Part shown: positions 12,090 to 27,700 of the stretch, one piece after another | Layout: each line of letters begins with the position of its first letter | Position numbering within the stretch: the first letter of the stretch is position 1 | Origin: Aphis gossypii | Lineage: Eukaryota; Arthropoda; Insecta; Hemiptera; Aphididae | DNA length: 64,000 nucleotides | Direction of reading: 5' to 3' | NCBI RefSeq assembly: GCF_020184175.1 | Contig: NC_065530.1 | Coordinates: 28,373,260 to 28,437,259, forward strand | Notes under the pieces: generated by a model | The model's database searches: none | What the model was told of the DNA's origin: nothing | What the model saw: the letters and a program-made list of their open reading frames with translations, nothing else | Made by a program: the position numbers and the translations under genes

Positions 12090-15000
12090 CATTTAATGAA
12101 CTAATAGCAATTCAAATGCATTAAAATTGAAAAAGTTCTCACAACGATTTTGATTTTGATGAATTTGATTGTTAAATGCGTAAACATAGGAATTAGTAAT
12201 TGGTAATAAAAGTGACAGCCGATGTGTCTTTTATATTCGTATTCCATGATTTATATTACATCAAGAAAATATATATATATATGCAAAAATACTAAAAAAT
12301 AAAAATAAAAACTTTCACATCAAATAATACCAATCGTATATTCCGACTTTATTCATTATTTTTCCCATAAAAATCATCCAAAGTTATTTTACACAAAAAA
12401 TATTTCATAGTTTCTATACCGCGTTTTTGAACACTGTATAGTTAGGTATACAATTTCAATATTAATAATACCTACGGTATAAGAAAAATAATATTGTATG
12501 CATAATAGGTACTTATTTACTCGTATATATATTAGTTACACGCACCTACGTCAATAATTACAGTTTACAACGGATGGGATAAGTAAATATTTTTGAACGA
12601 TTGAATCTTTTCGAAAAGAATAAAACTATAATTAAGTAATTAGGTACTTTTTAGAGATTTAAAATTTAAAAACGTAAAAAAAAAAGAATTCTTGGAACAT
12701 TAAAAGATCTTGTAAATCGTAACGCAGTCCATAAACTCCATTTTGAACGTAAGTAATAAGCATGCGCAATAATATGGCCATTTACGCACACTTATCTATA
12801 TAATCATTTATCAAATATTGGACTATTAAGAAGAAAAAAAATAAAATGCAAAATATACGTTTTCGAAACTAATAATAAAACTCGCAGTTTATAGTAAGAA
12901 AGAGTAAACACGTATCGACCGGTAAAATATTATATTATACATTTATATGTGCCCAGCAGCCATATTTCACATTTTTGTAATGAACGCGTGTACGGATACG
13001 TTCAAAATACCGTACCCGTAGGTGCCTGTCGCGGATGAAGTCATATCGGTAAAAAACTGGACTTTCACTACTTACGTACATTTCGACGTTTTAATAATAT
13101 ATTACATTATTTCTATACATGTATAATATTTTACGTACGCCGCCGTGGCCGGCCGACTTGTACGCCGCGAATTTGGGACCGTTCGTTAAAGTCCCCGTAC
13201 GCTAGCATAATATACTTCGTGTTCGATGATGATACGTTCGAATAACTTTGTTGTCTACGTGCGATTCGAAATATAATATTATAACGTTGTATCAAAAGCT
13301 AAACGATATAGGGAATGAATTTGCGTACAGATATATATTCCCAAACTATGTACAAAATTCACTCACTATAGTTGTCCCAGACTTATTGTAGGTATATATA
13401 CAACCACAATATCAGTGTATCACATCTAGCGTAAGATATGAAAGAGGTCAATATAATATTATAACAGCGTGACATCGTAATCGCAGCTATACTATATAAA
13501 TATTAAATTATCAAAATAAAAAAAATTAAGTGGTAGGTTATACCTATTGGTACACTTTAGGTCCTGTGTAAACAGTACTACATACACATCGCATCGTAGT
13601 GAAACAAAAATATTTACAACAATATTGTAGTGTGGTTGAAAAAAAAATTGAATTTAATACATACGCGACTTGTATATAATTATCTAACGTACACAAATGC
13701 ATTTGAATGGTGGCGTGCGCCGACCGAGTGTAGGTTGTTAGGTATAGGTATTTGTATACTCGATATTATTATTCTATTATTATACTTGCCCACTGTGTCT
13801 GGTTAAAATAATAAGTACATAATATGCTATTATGGTTAAAAAGAGTAATAATAATCTGTGCGGTATTTTATAATAATATATGAAATTATCTATTTAATTG
13901 GTGTCTAATGTCTATATACACTCATTATTTCGAAAAGTACTTATTAATTTTTTTCATAAATGTCATTGCAAAACAGCTGCAGTCTTTACCTAGATGTTTT
14001 TGTAACCATTCAAATTTTTACTTTTTTTAGTGACATTATACTTACATTTTTAAATACAGTTTAATATTCAAAAACAGAATATTTTGATTTCTGAAAACTG
14101 AATTTCAAAAGAGCAAAAAAACTTAAAAACCATATTAATAAAAATATAATTTTGTTAAAAAACGTTTTTTTTTTAATAACTAAATTATATAAGAAAATGT
14201 ATTCTCAAACATATTAATTATTGTTACTGAAATGCTGACCGTTTAGTCAATGAATCGAACTGCAGTATATATAATATTTCCATGAGTTATAAAACTTGAC
14301 GATTTACAGTATTTACACACTGCTATTATAATATTATATAAATATACGATCGTTTCATTGTTTAGGTACAGCCGCCGATAGATAGGCGCGTGGTAGTATA
14401 TTGCGTACTTGTAAGTCTACCGACGATCCTTGAATTTCGATCTATATGGCTAAAATATACGATATCGTGTTATGTAGTGCAGTGGTCGCGGGGTCGAGTC
14501 AATGTCGTCTGATATCGGGTCAGAGCACACGATTATATATCGTTCAAGTCTCCGCGCTTAGACGACCTTTATTTTTCCATCCACATTAATGTATTACGAT
14601 AATCGTGTTTAAATTCATTGCATGTCACGATGTTTATGACCGTTCTGCGAATATTATAAAATGCAAAAAATTAACAAGTACAACACAATAAGCGTGTTTT
14701 CAATAATATAATAATATCAGTAGGTACCTATATTATTTGGTAATATCGAACATATTATTTTGGTTGCTCTACAGAATCGCAAAGATTAGGGTTCAAAATT
14801 CTTAATTTTATTCGTGGTATTATATGGCTTATGGCACACGTTTAGCTTCAAGTCATCTTTGCGCTGATTTTCGAATAATTTTGCGGTTTTCACCCACTCG
14901 ACAAAGTATAGGCAGTTAAGTACGTCTATGATGCATATAGCACACGCTACCTAGCCCAAAAAATGCGTTCAATGTATATATATTTTAGTTTTTACATTCG

Positions 15001-18000
15001 AGGACGTTACCGTAACACACACACGCGCACGTGTAAATAGTATATATGTATATATTGTGTATATAATATTATATCAGGCTATTATGATTTTAGATTTTGG
15101 CCGGCGGCGATTCGCTCCGGTTATTGTTGACGAAATCGCTACTAATCGAATATTGTTATGTTTGTTTATCTAAGCATCTGCGTGGCCATTAGCCTCGGGA
15201 GCCGTGGCCTGTGAAATTGCAAAATTAACCTTTCGCTCGTTCGGACAGACCTGTATAAAATATACACGTATATTATGGGTATACAGATACAGTGGTGATG
15301 CTGCGTGTGTGTATATATAATGCAAAGCACCCAACCTGCACTGATTATGTTTAAGCAAAAATAACCCACACGAAATCCGATATCGTTTCCAATACACTGC
15401 GCGACCGTATTTATAAACGCCGAAATATCGTCGAAACCTTAAATCGTTATAGCTTATATAATATTCAATAACGACGTTATAATAATATATTCTATTGTTT
15501 GAGTTGAGATTAATTTTTCATTCTTAATCTCTTAAGAGGTATATCGATCGCGCACAATTTCACGTATATAACGGGTAATAATAATTAAGATAATACACGA
15601 GTCTCGGTAAATACGAGTCAATTTGAATCGATTATTCGCAAATAAATTAAAATCAATTATCGCTAAAACCATCATATTAATATACTGTTCATCGTTGTCC
15701 CATATCGTATGATATGCGTATATTTTATTGTTTATTTTATTATATAAATATTACCGTTTTGACGTCAAACACAATTATAAAAATATTTATTCATTTTTTT
15801 TTTACATTCACGCCTTTTCCGTTCACATAATAGATACACTACTACTATCATATATAATATGTGTATGTGTATGTGTAATATATATTTGCAATTAACACGG
15901 GGGGCCAAATTAATATTTATTAAAACCTTGCCGAATATATACGCGGTTAATAGTAACGGGCATTGATTAATTTTTTTAATTGGAAATTTCATAACGTTCA
16001 AACGTGTTATTAAAATAATTTAGAAATTTTACATTATTCTATTGTACTTACATACAGCTGCTTCAAAACGGATGTGCGATCATCGAATTTCAGAGACCGT
16101 TCACTGTGAATCCCTCGCGAGCTAAGCGCGCGTGCAAGATTCCGGGACGACATTGACAAATATAATATATAGGTATTATGTTTTGCTGTGGTTTCATAGT
16201 CATGCGTCTAAATTGACAGTCGACGTTGAGAAACACACTGAACCGAATAATTACATAGGTCATCGCAGCAGCTATTGTTCGACGGGTTATAAGGATGACT
16301 TGAGGACGCGATGTAGCTTAGCGGTGTTACGTCACACATATACGTATTTTATGTTTATATAGAGTATTCGTGTGTATAGGTATAAGTATAAGTTTACCGT
16401 AAATCACAATAATTGTGTCCCGACAAATTATAAATCTGTAATAACACTAATAACTTACTAATCACCGAACGTAATGCACAATTTCGCTGTTTTATCCTGT
16501 ATACCTACTGTGCAGGATGTAGGATTTCTAATATTTTTATGCATTACCAGATGAAAAATATAAGACTACAGATGTTAAATTAAACGAATATAAAAAAAAA
16601 AAAAACGTCGCATCATCGCTTGGTCCATTAAAAAAGAGCCGAAAAGAAGAACAGGGTTCTAAAAAATTGAATTTCTCGGAAATGCGTTATTCTCCGACAA
16701 CACCTCTATTATACACGCATTTAAGTACTGCAGATATAGAGTCACTCATTATACAGCCTGTCGTATAATATGTTTTATTTTTCCCACAACGGATAGTTTC
16801 ACTCAACCGCTGTCATTATATTTATGTTATATATTTCATATCGCTCATAAAGTCATAACTTATATTATATAGTTGTACCAGTTGCACCAAATTGTTTGTA
16901 CGGTCGTGTTGCTGTAACTTGCGTGTATTATATAACGGACGCTTAATATTTACAAGAAAAAAACTTGTGAAAAATTACGAAAAACTCGTTCTTAGTATCG
17001 AGAACACATATTTTCATTTTTCGAAAAAGAGAAACCTGCGATGTCGCCGTTGAAATTGTTTTTAGCCAACCGATACTTGATGATGTCGGAACGGCGTACA
17101 TCAAAATACGAATCGCATTATGTATTATAGTTTAGAAGGCGCTGTTAGGTTAACCTATTGACCCAACCTAACCTAACGCGACGCGCGTCCGAGCTGCGCG
17201 ACCCATTTAGCGCATAATACACATATTACACACACATTGCTGCAGTATACCGAGGGCGTACGTTAGTTCGTGTAAAACAATTGCCATGCTCGGATCGCTC
17301 GTTAATATATACATTTTTTTTTTTTTACTACAGCGTTAATCCGACCGAGGGCCAACCTACCTGTATAATAAAATACATATAATATAAACTGTGTAGTATC
17401 GTAGCATATATACTGTTATGAACTTCAGTAGTATTACATGTGCGCTTATTATACGTATATGCGTATCAGTCGCCGAGTGTAGGAGATTTTTATTCAAACC
17501 GGGTCATCATCAATCACACGCTGACCGGCTGATTGCGATCCACATAATATCATATATTCACGTAACATATATAATATATAGGCAATATAGGCGCCTACTA
17601 CTGCAGCACGGTCGCACAGCTTCTGGTCTCGAGGCGTGGCAAATGTCGAAACGGATTATTTCTTGAAAATCGAATATGAACGACGGACATCGATCGATCA
17701 GCAATCAGTTGCAACACAGGATAACTTACTGTAATCCGATCCAACGGTATCGAAACGGTGTAAAAAGTTTACGCTGAAGCTCGTCTCGGCGTGTCTTCGC
17801 CGATAAACGGTCCACGCTTATCTACAGCACTCGTGGCCGTGATACTGATATGTCGTTATAACGACTGTTTGCTCGATCTCGACAACATAATATCAATATT
17901 ACTGCGTCTTTGCGTCTATCGTCAACGACGAAAAGAGCGGATCTTACAAGACAGGGATGAACATATGATACCTATTCATATAATACTGCACGAACGTGAT

Positions 18001-18840
18001 ACCGCCGCCTAAATAATAATATCTATATGTACGTTATAATATCGTTATACTGTCATCGCTGTTATATACAAATCCCCGGCCAAGTGAAAGGACGTGAAAT
18101 GTTTAAGTAGGTACATAGCAGCGGGTATAATAATAATATAACGTACACGAGTTACCTGCAGACCTATATGTATATTGTATATAACTGCATAATGTGCAGC
18201 GCAGTTAAAATTCGGCCGGAGAACCATCGAAATGTCACGAATATTTTCTTCCGTTTTTCTATACACATATAATTAATAATAATTATTATTCCCGTGTAAG
18301 CGTACACTCGAAACACACCGGGGTCGTCATGTAACACATAGTAGGTATATATACGTCATGAATCATGATAATATATTATATACATCATACCGACAGATGT
18401 GAGTCCCTGCAGCGCAGTTCGTTTATATACATCACAGACCTATAACTTGGTCCATACAAGTGTGTGTGTGTAGACAATATAATAATATGATATATATGGC
18501 ACGTCTCTCGTGTACACAGTAAGTCTGGTACACCGAGTACTCAAAAAACACATAACACGGCGCCCGTTGTATAATATTATATCATACTATAGCATCACAA
18601 TGTATTCACCGAATATAGCGCCAGTCACGTTTCGCTATTCGTTATCATTTAACGCCATTGTTTTGGATCCAACGATCTGTGTGTATTTATACACCGTTGT
18701 CGGGTCCAGTGTTGAGCACCAAACATTTAAACTCCCGACAATATATATGATATAATAATAATATCATATTATAAATCGTGGGCGTTTGAACAAGGCACAA
18801 CAGGGAGAACAAAAACAGTTATGATATTTAATTTTACGCG

Positions 18841-18869
18841 CTCTCTCTCTCTATCTATCTATCTATCTC
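18841..18869. repeat. (CT)n(CTAT)n compound microsatellite
   Basis: CT dinucleotides pass directly into CTAT/ATCT tetranucleotides. Confidence 0.95.
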
Positions 18870-19057
18870 ACACATACATAATATGTATGATCGTTTTACT
18901 GCAAGTTTTCTTTAGTGTAGTTTTCGCAGGAGAGCGAGTCAATCGCGTCATTGTTAAAACCGTTTTGACGGACACATGCACCAGCGCTGCCAGAGAAGAA
19001 AATACCAATTCAAGTATTCAACGATAACAATATATTATATAACAATCATATAATTAC

Positions 19058-19092
<35 letters not shown>
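19058..19092. repeat. (AT)n(GT)n compound microsatellite
   Basis: A run of AT units is followed directly by GT units, a typical compound dinucleotide repeat able to form alternating purine-pyrimidine helices. Confidence 0.95.
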
Positions 19093-21681
19093 AAAAAATA
19101 GCGTCGTTGGAGTAAATTTTCCGAGATAGCTCAACCGTACGCTATTCAACCAAGGTAGCCGTTTTTTGTACAATAACGACAACTATATATACAATCTACA
19201 TCACATAAAAAAAATCTATTATAAACTAATTTTTCCAATAACTCTATTAAAAAATACTCAATGCATTTTTTTTTTTACATAATATTATTATAATTTATAA
19301 TCATTACGCGATCATCGTACTCCCCGAGGTCAGGCTTATTGTTGCGGGCGAATACGAAAAACTGAACAAATTCGTCAATTCGTCATTATCCCCGCCACTA
19401 TGTGATATTTGTGTATAGTGTTGCTTGTGGATTAAACATATTCGATGTTATTGCTTGTCTTGCTAAATATAATATTAATTTATAAAAATTATGATAAACT
19501 ATAGGCCATAGGGCATCAAATCTCTAAATACGTGTCGGTAGAAAAGTCTCGAAAAAGAAAAAGTTAAACGCATAACTATACAACGTATACTAATATTTAA
19601 TAATACTGTAGTATTGACGATGTCCGCTGTATCTATAGACACCTACAATTAATACTATGTGTCCGTATACCGAACAATGGTGTATGCGTACAAATGAAAT
19701 CGTATATGATACGCGATGTTAACTTCTATCTATCGTTCAAGAACGAGATACACGATACAAATACGATTGAAAAAGACAAGTCCCAGAGATGGTTGATGCG
19801 ACGACGATTATTATTACTTTTAGCAATCGAATTCAAGTTTCAGTTTTCAACGATTTCACAATTATATATCATACACGGTTTGGTTTGCACTTATTGCTAT
19901 AATATAGCAGGTACCAATGCATATCCATATTAACATTATTATAATCGGTCATATTGAGACGTCGTCGCCGACGACGGTCCAGAGTCGAAGCTCCTCCTAG
20001 ACAATAATAACAATAAATACGCGCGTTAATATTATAATATTAGACATGCCGCAGTCTCATTTGGGCGGACGCATAAAATTTGCATGCGATTACAAATACT
20101 CACACATCTTTGTGTATGTGTGTGTATACGAGGAAAGCGTCGTGTTTTTCTGTATGCATATATAGGTGTTCGCACCGCACACGTATTATAATGACGTAAG
20201 TACATAGGTACACGCGAAACGAATATTATGCGCACACGCTGCATTGGATGATTGTGAGCAGAGCGTCGTAAATCCGTAGCATTCATCACAAAAAAAAATA
20301 TTGTGTACACGACAATATGTATACAATATATATAATATATATATTATAACATATATTTACAATGTGTATATGACCTCATTCTTCGCGCTATATAGACGAA
20401 CACGCTGAAGTGTATAGGTACGCAGCACACGACAAATAACGTATATGAGATCGAGCGGGTTATTCCTGTATATACCTATATTATAATAACGATCACGACT
20501 AACTCGGTCCTGGATTTAAGACGGTGCCATTTATCGGCGACTTGTTATTATAATATTATATATTGTCATTATTATAACATCGCCTTTATCTATGTATAGA
20601 TCACATCATCAGGAAACGTGAAATGTTTTTGAAGTGGTCCTCGAACGAGAACAATTTTCCTGCCCGTTAAATTTGACACAGTTTTAATATTATATGATAT
20701 ACAAATCGAAACGGAGCCCGCTCCCGGTATGCTGCTCGACCAATATTTATGAATATTATAATAACGTATAATATGTTCATCGTTTACCGTCATAATATTA
20801 TTATAAAACGTTTTAGACGTGCATCGCAACAGCATATAATATGCACACAATAATAATCATAGTACATAATATTATATGTGAATGATACATAACGCGTATA
20901 GGTATTATATATGCGATGCAGTGCGATGATCCCATACAAAAGTGTTTTGAAAGTATACAATAATATTATATGCTAAGCCACCGGAGTGTCCGACCGGACA
21001 GACGGTTCATATTTTGTTGATGGAGAGATGTCGACGATCACGATTAAAATTTAAACTAAAATTTTTCCATACACTTATATATATATATATACAAAATTTT
21101 TATAAAACCTATGAATTAAATAAATTGACATACTAAATCATGATCATCGAACAAGCCAAACGATTCATTTTATAATTTTCGCCCTCAGCCATCATAATCC
21201 AAGTTCCAATCCGTTCGGAGTTCAGACGCAAGATTTGTAATTAACCGTCATGATGAGTTTGGTGAGAAACATCAGCGGCGTACCCGCCTCGCGTTAAAGA
21301 ATCGTTTTTTTCCGACATTAATTATTATTTTAATCCATCAACGAAATATCGAGAACACGCGGCATACAATATGAAGTACCTATACCTATATTTCCTACGG
21401 GAACACACCAGTGCATATAATAATATATACGATCATAACATATGACGCGTACAACACGATATGCAATAACTTTTCGATCGTGTCCCGAGCACAGCAGCAT
21501 TATCTAATGCTCGCGTGATGTATATTTCGACAAGATTTCGCGCTCGGCAGCCGGAAAGCAATACATTACCTATCGTTTGTCTAATGAGATTTTCGGGAAA
21601 CGAACGACTACGTAATGTGGCATGTGAGTAACCATCACCGTACAGGTATACTTGGTATATTTAATGAAACCGACGTCTCTG

Positions 21682-21709
21682 AATAATAATAGTAATAATA
21701 ATAATAATA
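21682..21709. repeat. (AAT)n microsatellite
   Basis: Nine AAT-type trinucleotides, with one AGT interruption. Confidence 0.9.
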
Positions 21710-24700
21710 TGATTTATTCTCGTACATTCTGATCTGGAAATCCATCGTACGCGCACATAATATTATATAGATCGTTATAAATACGTTTACGGACAACGGA
21801 CACGATTTTATTCGACGATTTCGCGTACGATAACATATAAAGCTAGACACAATAATGGGCGCAAGTACATAGGTACTGTATACGTTCTACCTATATTACA
21901 TACACACACATGCATTATTGTATTGGTCGGATGACGTATCGGATTAACGAGGAGAAATTAGGTGCTCATTAAAACGGATTGTTCGCATTTGTGCGCACAT
22001 TTCCCAATCCGAATTTACCCATTTATGCATATATTATACATAATAATTTATTATATTCATGACCACGTAAATTATTGTATAATATACGCGAGTATGTATG
22101 AAAACATTTATCGTTATACGCTTTTATATACTATCGATATGTGTATATTTATACATATATGATTGAAAAGTTAATTAAATCGGTTGTGTAACAAATGCGT
22201 ATGTATAATATATAAGAACACGTGAAATATTGACGAGCGATGTAGTAAGTACATTTAGGCTGCACAGCCATACACCGCATCGACTCGTGTGCTGCAGTGC
22301 GCGTGTGCGGTCGTGAGAACGTCTCGTCGGCGGCGAAATGGCGCGTTAGCCAATTTAAATACTAAATAATAAAACGTATTGAAATAACATCGTAATCGAT
22401 CATTTTTTCGCGAACACATCGCGGGCGGCGTGCTGCTGGTCCTCGGCGGCATTTCGAAGGACTCGTTACAAAATCAAATATTCAGAAGAAAAACAATTCG
22501 GCCGGCGGTCGCGATACGCGAAAATTGTGTTTTCGATTCCGTGCGGTTTTCACGATCCGTCCTTGGGCCCGAAAACTATTGTATAATGTACACAGTAGTA
22601 GTTATGTGTTTTACAGCAGTATATTATATATAAACGCTATACCTATATGTATATTACTATAAACAAGACTTACGAAAAGTAAGAAAAAAAAACTTCATCA
22701 AAAAATAATATCTTTGATATCGTTGCGATTATCATCTGTGCAAACCCACCGAGTATATATTTTATTACGCAACTCGTTTAAAAATATGAATCGGTAGCGC
22801 AGATTTTCACGTTGTCACGTTCGTGGATCATATATACTCTATTATTATATCATACACCGCACTGAGAATTGAAATAGTATAATATTAAAACTTTTTTATT
22901 TCTATATACTATATCAGCTCCGCAATAATACGTTTATAATCTAGTTTATATAGTTCGCTCTCGGCGGGATGCGGATGACACACACAGCGCACCATATTCA
23001 ATACACATATATATACTTACATTAATCTACATAATATATTATATTATATGTGTGTATAATATATGCTATCGTGTGTGTTCATTTACGGAGAAATATATTA
23101 TAATAAACTATATGATATTACAAAATGGGCGCACTCACACACGCTCACACATATTAAAATATATGGCATTATTACAATATTACCATGTTATAATATGTGC
23201 AAAGCTATGATGAAACCGGTGCGAATTTCTTATGATATACACAGCAGCTCGGACACGATTTTATAAGATAATATATCAATGTAAATATATGATTGCGGAC
23301 TTCGATCCCGGCAACGGCCGTGCCCGCTCGGCCGTCGATCGCAGTTACATAGTATTTGTATGCGCACTAAGCTCCGGGGTCGTTACGTTCACCGTCGGAC
23401 GACATTCCACTGCGTGATAATAATGGATATCACACAATATTATATAGCTAGGTATAGTATACATACATTTATAAATCGTAATATAAGTACGACATCGACG
23501 TCACCGCTCATTACCGCGCGCATTCATTACCTATATATACTTTTATTCACGATACCGACGGTTTATATTATTTCACGGTCGAGTTGGGCGCGCGAGATTT
23601 TTTCCGATGACAATATATACATATATATACCAAACACGTGCTATAATATATTATTGTGTGTATACTGTATAATGCACCTCATCGTGCCGATGGCCAGCAT
23701 TTCACAACGCATTGCAGGAGAATACAAACGCAATTAAGATCATACCGGAACGACGAGGGACGAAACATATATACTATTCCACGTTAAATACATCATCACA
23801 ACGACACATAATATATAGATATAAGTAGGTATACAACGTAAGATTATTCATACATATACACGGGATTGATCAGAAATAACAAATAATATATAAACAAATT
23901 ATATATTATTTAAGTTTGAATTTCGTTGCAGGAACGTTGTATATTTTCAGGACGATTTCCTGCAGTCCATTTTTAATTCTTTTATACAAGAATATCTTTA
24001 TGTGCCTTATTCTTTATCAATTCATCTAATATAATATATAAATTTCACTCCAGCTGTTATTACATTATAAGTTTATCGCGAATACGCTAGTTTAACGGCA
24101 CCCACTTGTCACGCCATCCTGCGAGCACAGCATAAATTATACATCATCGCGGTTAGATTAGATACAATAATAGCAGTATAATATAATAATATAATATGAT
24201 ATAACAGTCACCGGAGACTTCAACGCTGGTCTCGTTTTTGTCACGACGACCGCGACGTTGCGGCACACGCACGCCGCAGTTGCGGCAGCGCGATAAACAC
24301 AATCAATCATCTCGGCGTAGACCACATATTATTATTGTTATTATTACTGCACTTGTCTAATTTGCAACAATTGCAACGTTGCGTTGTGTTACGTAACGGG
24401 TATTGTCAACGGGCGCATATTGTAAGTGTACATAGGTATAACTATATAGATGCGTGCCCACACGTACATATAATAGATACGTCGGCGGGCACGTGAAACG
24501 TTTCGTATGTGGGCCTAGCTCCCTGCTTTGTCGCGGTCATCGTAATACGCGGCCCGCGTGACGGATATAATATTGTTATGATTTACGAGGTAGGTATCTG
24601 CATATATGTTATCGGTATACTGTCATACTGCAGGGCGAAAGACAACTCCGCGTGGGAAAGGAAGTGATAATCAGCTAGGCTTAAAGTCCCGTCCTATACG

Positions 24701-27700
24701 GCTATACTATCGCATTAATCGATTTAACGTGTATAATATTATATGCAATATATTATTTAAAATACAGTAGGAAGACCGCGAATGACCCTCTTTTTATCGA
24801 AGGTTTGAAAGGTCTTGAAAGGCCGCGCGCGTTCAGATTTCCCGTAGATTACACTTATAATAATTACGACGTATAAGCGGTATACGTACCTAAATATGAA
24901 CGGTCGACTTTATCCGAGTTAAGGTCGTAATAAGTGCGTGTCACCATAACATATATTTCACGGTGATCCAACAATGTGTCAACCGTAAGAAATTGAAATT
25001 TATCGTTATAATATATTCATGGACCGTAATCGCCGTTTTATAAGTAATAACTGATATTATATGGAGTATAATAAAGATACTCTATATTAAATAACATAAT
25101 AAATACGAAAAACCGGACTTTCATTGTTAAATGAAAGTGTAAACGAAAACCGGTCCCGGCAAATAGTTGTTTGATCAATGCCCTCTTGTTTGTTTCATTA
25201 TGGAATTGTTTCAGTAAAGTGATCTGATTGTATAATGTTCAGGTGATAGTAAAAACGATTGTGAAAAACTATACCTTGGGATCTGTTCTGTGTTCTGTTC
25301 GACGTATATACCACACACACGCACACTCACAAGATTCTGATGTAAATTTGATATTAAACACTCTCGACTTACCTATAATGTATTCCACTTCGTATAACAA
25401 TATATTGTATAACATGTAATCTATAATATAGGTACACCGTACACGTCCGTTACTCGATAAGTGTATATTATAGTTATTAGTTTTACTTATAATTATACAT
25501 AAATATATCATAGTGATATGATGTATGATATACATTATATATTATTCTAAAGGTATTGTATATCGATATCTATACATATATATTACGTATAATATTATAT
25601 ATGTCTGTACACGGCATTAAATAGTATCCAAACAAATATTGTTCTTATACATAATTGAGCGTTATGTTTCTATTGGTCGATAAATTGCATTGAAAAATAA
25701 TCATATATAAATAATACTAGTAATATGGGTGTAGGTACTCGCATTACAAATTTATATTATAATGATCGATACACATAATAATAATACATTAATGACCTTA
25801 TCCGTGTTCCATTTTTTATTATATTTTAAATAATTTGATACTTAAATTATCACTACATACCAATAATAAATTACATACTTTAGATATACACACATAGATA
25901 GATATATTATATAGGTCTAATCGAAACGATAAGCATTTAAGTCTAAGGACATTATATTGTAAGGACGCATATAATATTATGTATGATTTTTTTCGTTATT
26001 GTATAATTACCGATATCACCCTCGTAATAATCTTATTTACACAATGACTTTGTTGTAAACGTGACCTTATAAAGCAAAACTAACCAGTTACCAGTGAGAT
26101 AATTTTTTATGGTTTTATAATATTTCTCGTCTAATTTTCAATTATATATACCTATAAGTACAACATATTATGATAATACATCGAGTATAGGTATATATAC
26201 AAATCACGAGGTTTTGTGTGTTGTAACGATGCGTAGCATATTTTTAATACCATTATTAGAATTCAGAGCTAGAATATATATGCAATAACGGCTTTTTTAC
26301 TACGCCTTTAAGGAAATATTTTTACTTCGTGATGTCTACGAATAACTTCATATCGAAACAAATGATCTATTTTATACTTAGCATATTTTAACCCTATATT
26401 TCATATTATTGCATATTTTAACTAGATAAACACGATAAATGCATAATATATTTTGTGATTTCTTTAAACGAATGTAGTTATAATTTGATAAATATCACGT
26501 CACATTATGCTGATAATTTCAATTCTATAAAACCGGTTACTTTTTCTTGAGCGAAAAAAAATTTCTTTTAAAAATTCTATAGATTTATCAGTGAGTAGGT
26601 AATACAAATGATTTAAAGAGTAGGTAACTTTGGTTTTCCACTCAATCTAAATTTTAAAACTAGGAAGTATACTTCTCCACTTTTATTTATAATATCAAAG
26701 ATTAGAAATCACCTATCGATAATCAAATAATTTCATTGTGCAGTATTATTTTATTTTTAAAATTTTTTATTTCATATAAATCCTAATTCCTAACCCTGAT
26801 AATTATTATACCTATATATACATATAATATGTAATCGGTAACATAAATGATACGAGCGTATTATATTATATAATTCGTTATCGATCGAGCTTATAATAAT
26901 TAAAAAACGTGAGTCAGTCATTCTATACGTAATAAATCAATCGCGCATTGAATTAGGTACCCTATATTTAGGTACTTTATAAAAATCAAACGCCGTGTAC
27001 TTTATTATGCATATATACTACTTGATATATAATATATATGAATCACATAGAGAATAAGAATAGGTATACATAATATGAACACAAAAACGTTTACTAACAA
27101 GAGGATTATATTGTCGTTATTTTTTACGACACACGACAACAGATGGTATAATATTATTTTATAATGTTCCTAATGTCCGTACACACACGCACATATTATT
27201 ATGTATATACGCCTATAAGGTACATGGAAAGAACACAATAACATAATGTTATGCTCGGAGCGCACAACTTTTATTCACGCTTACACACGTCGCATTATAA
27301 TAATAATAATAATGATAATATTAGATACACGTAAGTGACAGTTTATAATGTGTAAACCATGCGGAAAAAATGCCCTGTAGGACTACCGTATGAGAAAATA
27401 AACGAGTTCGGTTATGGGTCACACAGACAAGGTGAGCTATGTCTCGGCAACTCAGCCGGTATCTCCTGCAAGAATTCGTATATGTAACACACACGTCACA
27501 TACATATATATATTTATTATACGATTTAATTGACGTAGATTAAATCGTTTTGTTTTGAAATTAAAATTACAACAGAATGGTACAGTGTTGTTACACATAT
27601 TATTATCTTATTTATTTTTTTTTCGACCTCGATACAATTTATTTCTATACGACCTTGTCGCGAGGTAGGTTTGTCAATAATAATTAATTGCTTCGCATAA

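Noticed and set aside
17148..17181. TTAGGTTAACC ... AACCTAACCTAAC, like the insect telomere repeat TTAGG/CCTAA
   Set aside because: Only two or three units on each strand in opposite orientations; far too short for an interstitial telomere tract and this word is common in insect spacers.
17418..18012. Two consecutive plus-strand open frames of 73-82 codons
   Set aside because: Composition like the surrounding spacer, no recognisable domain, no splice context; chance frames.
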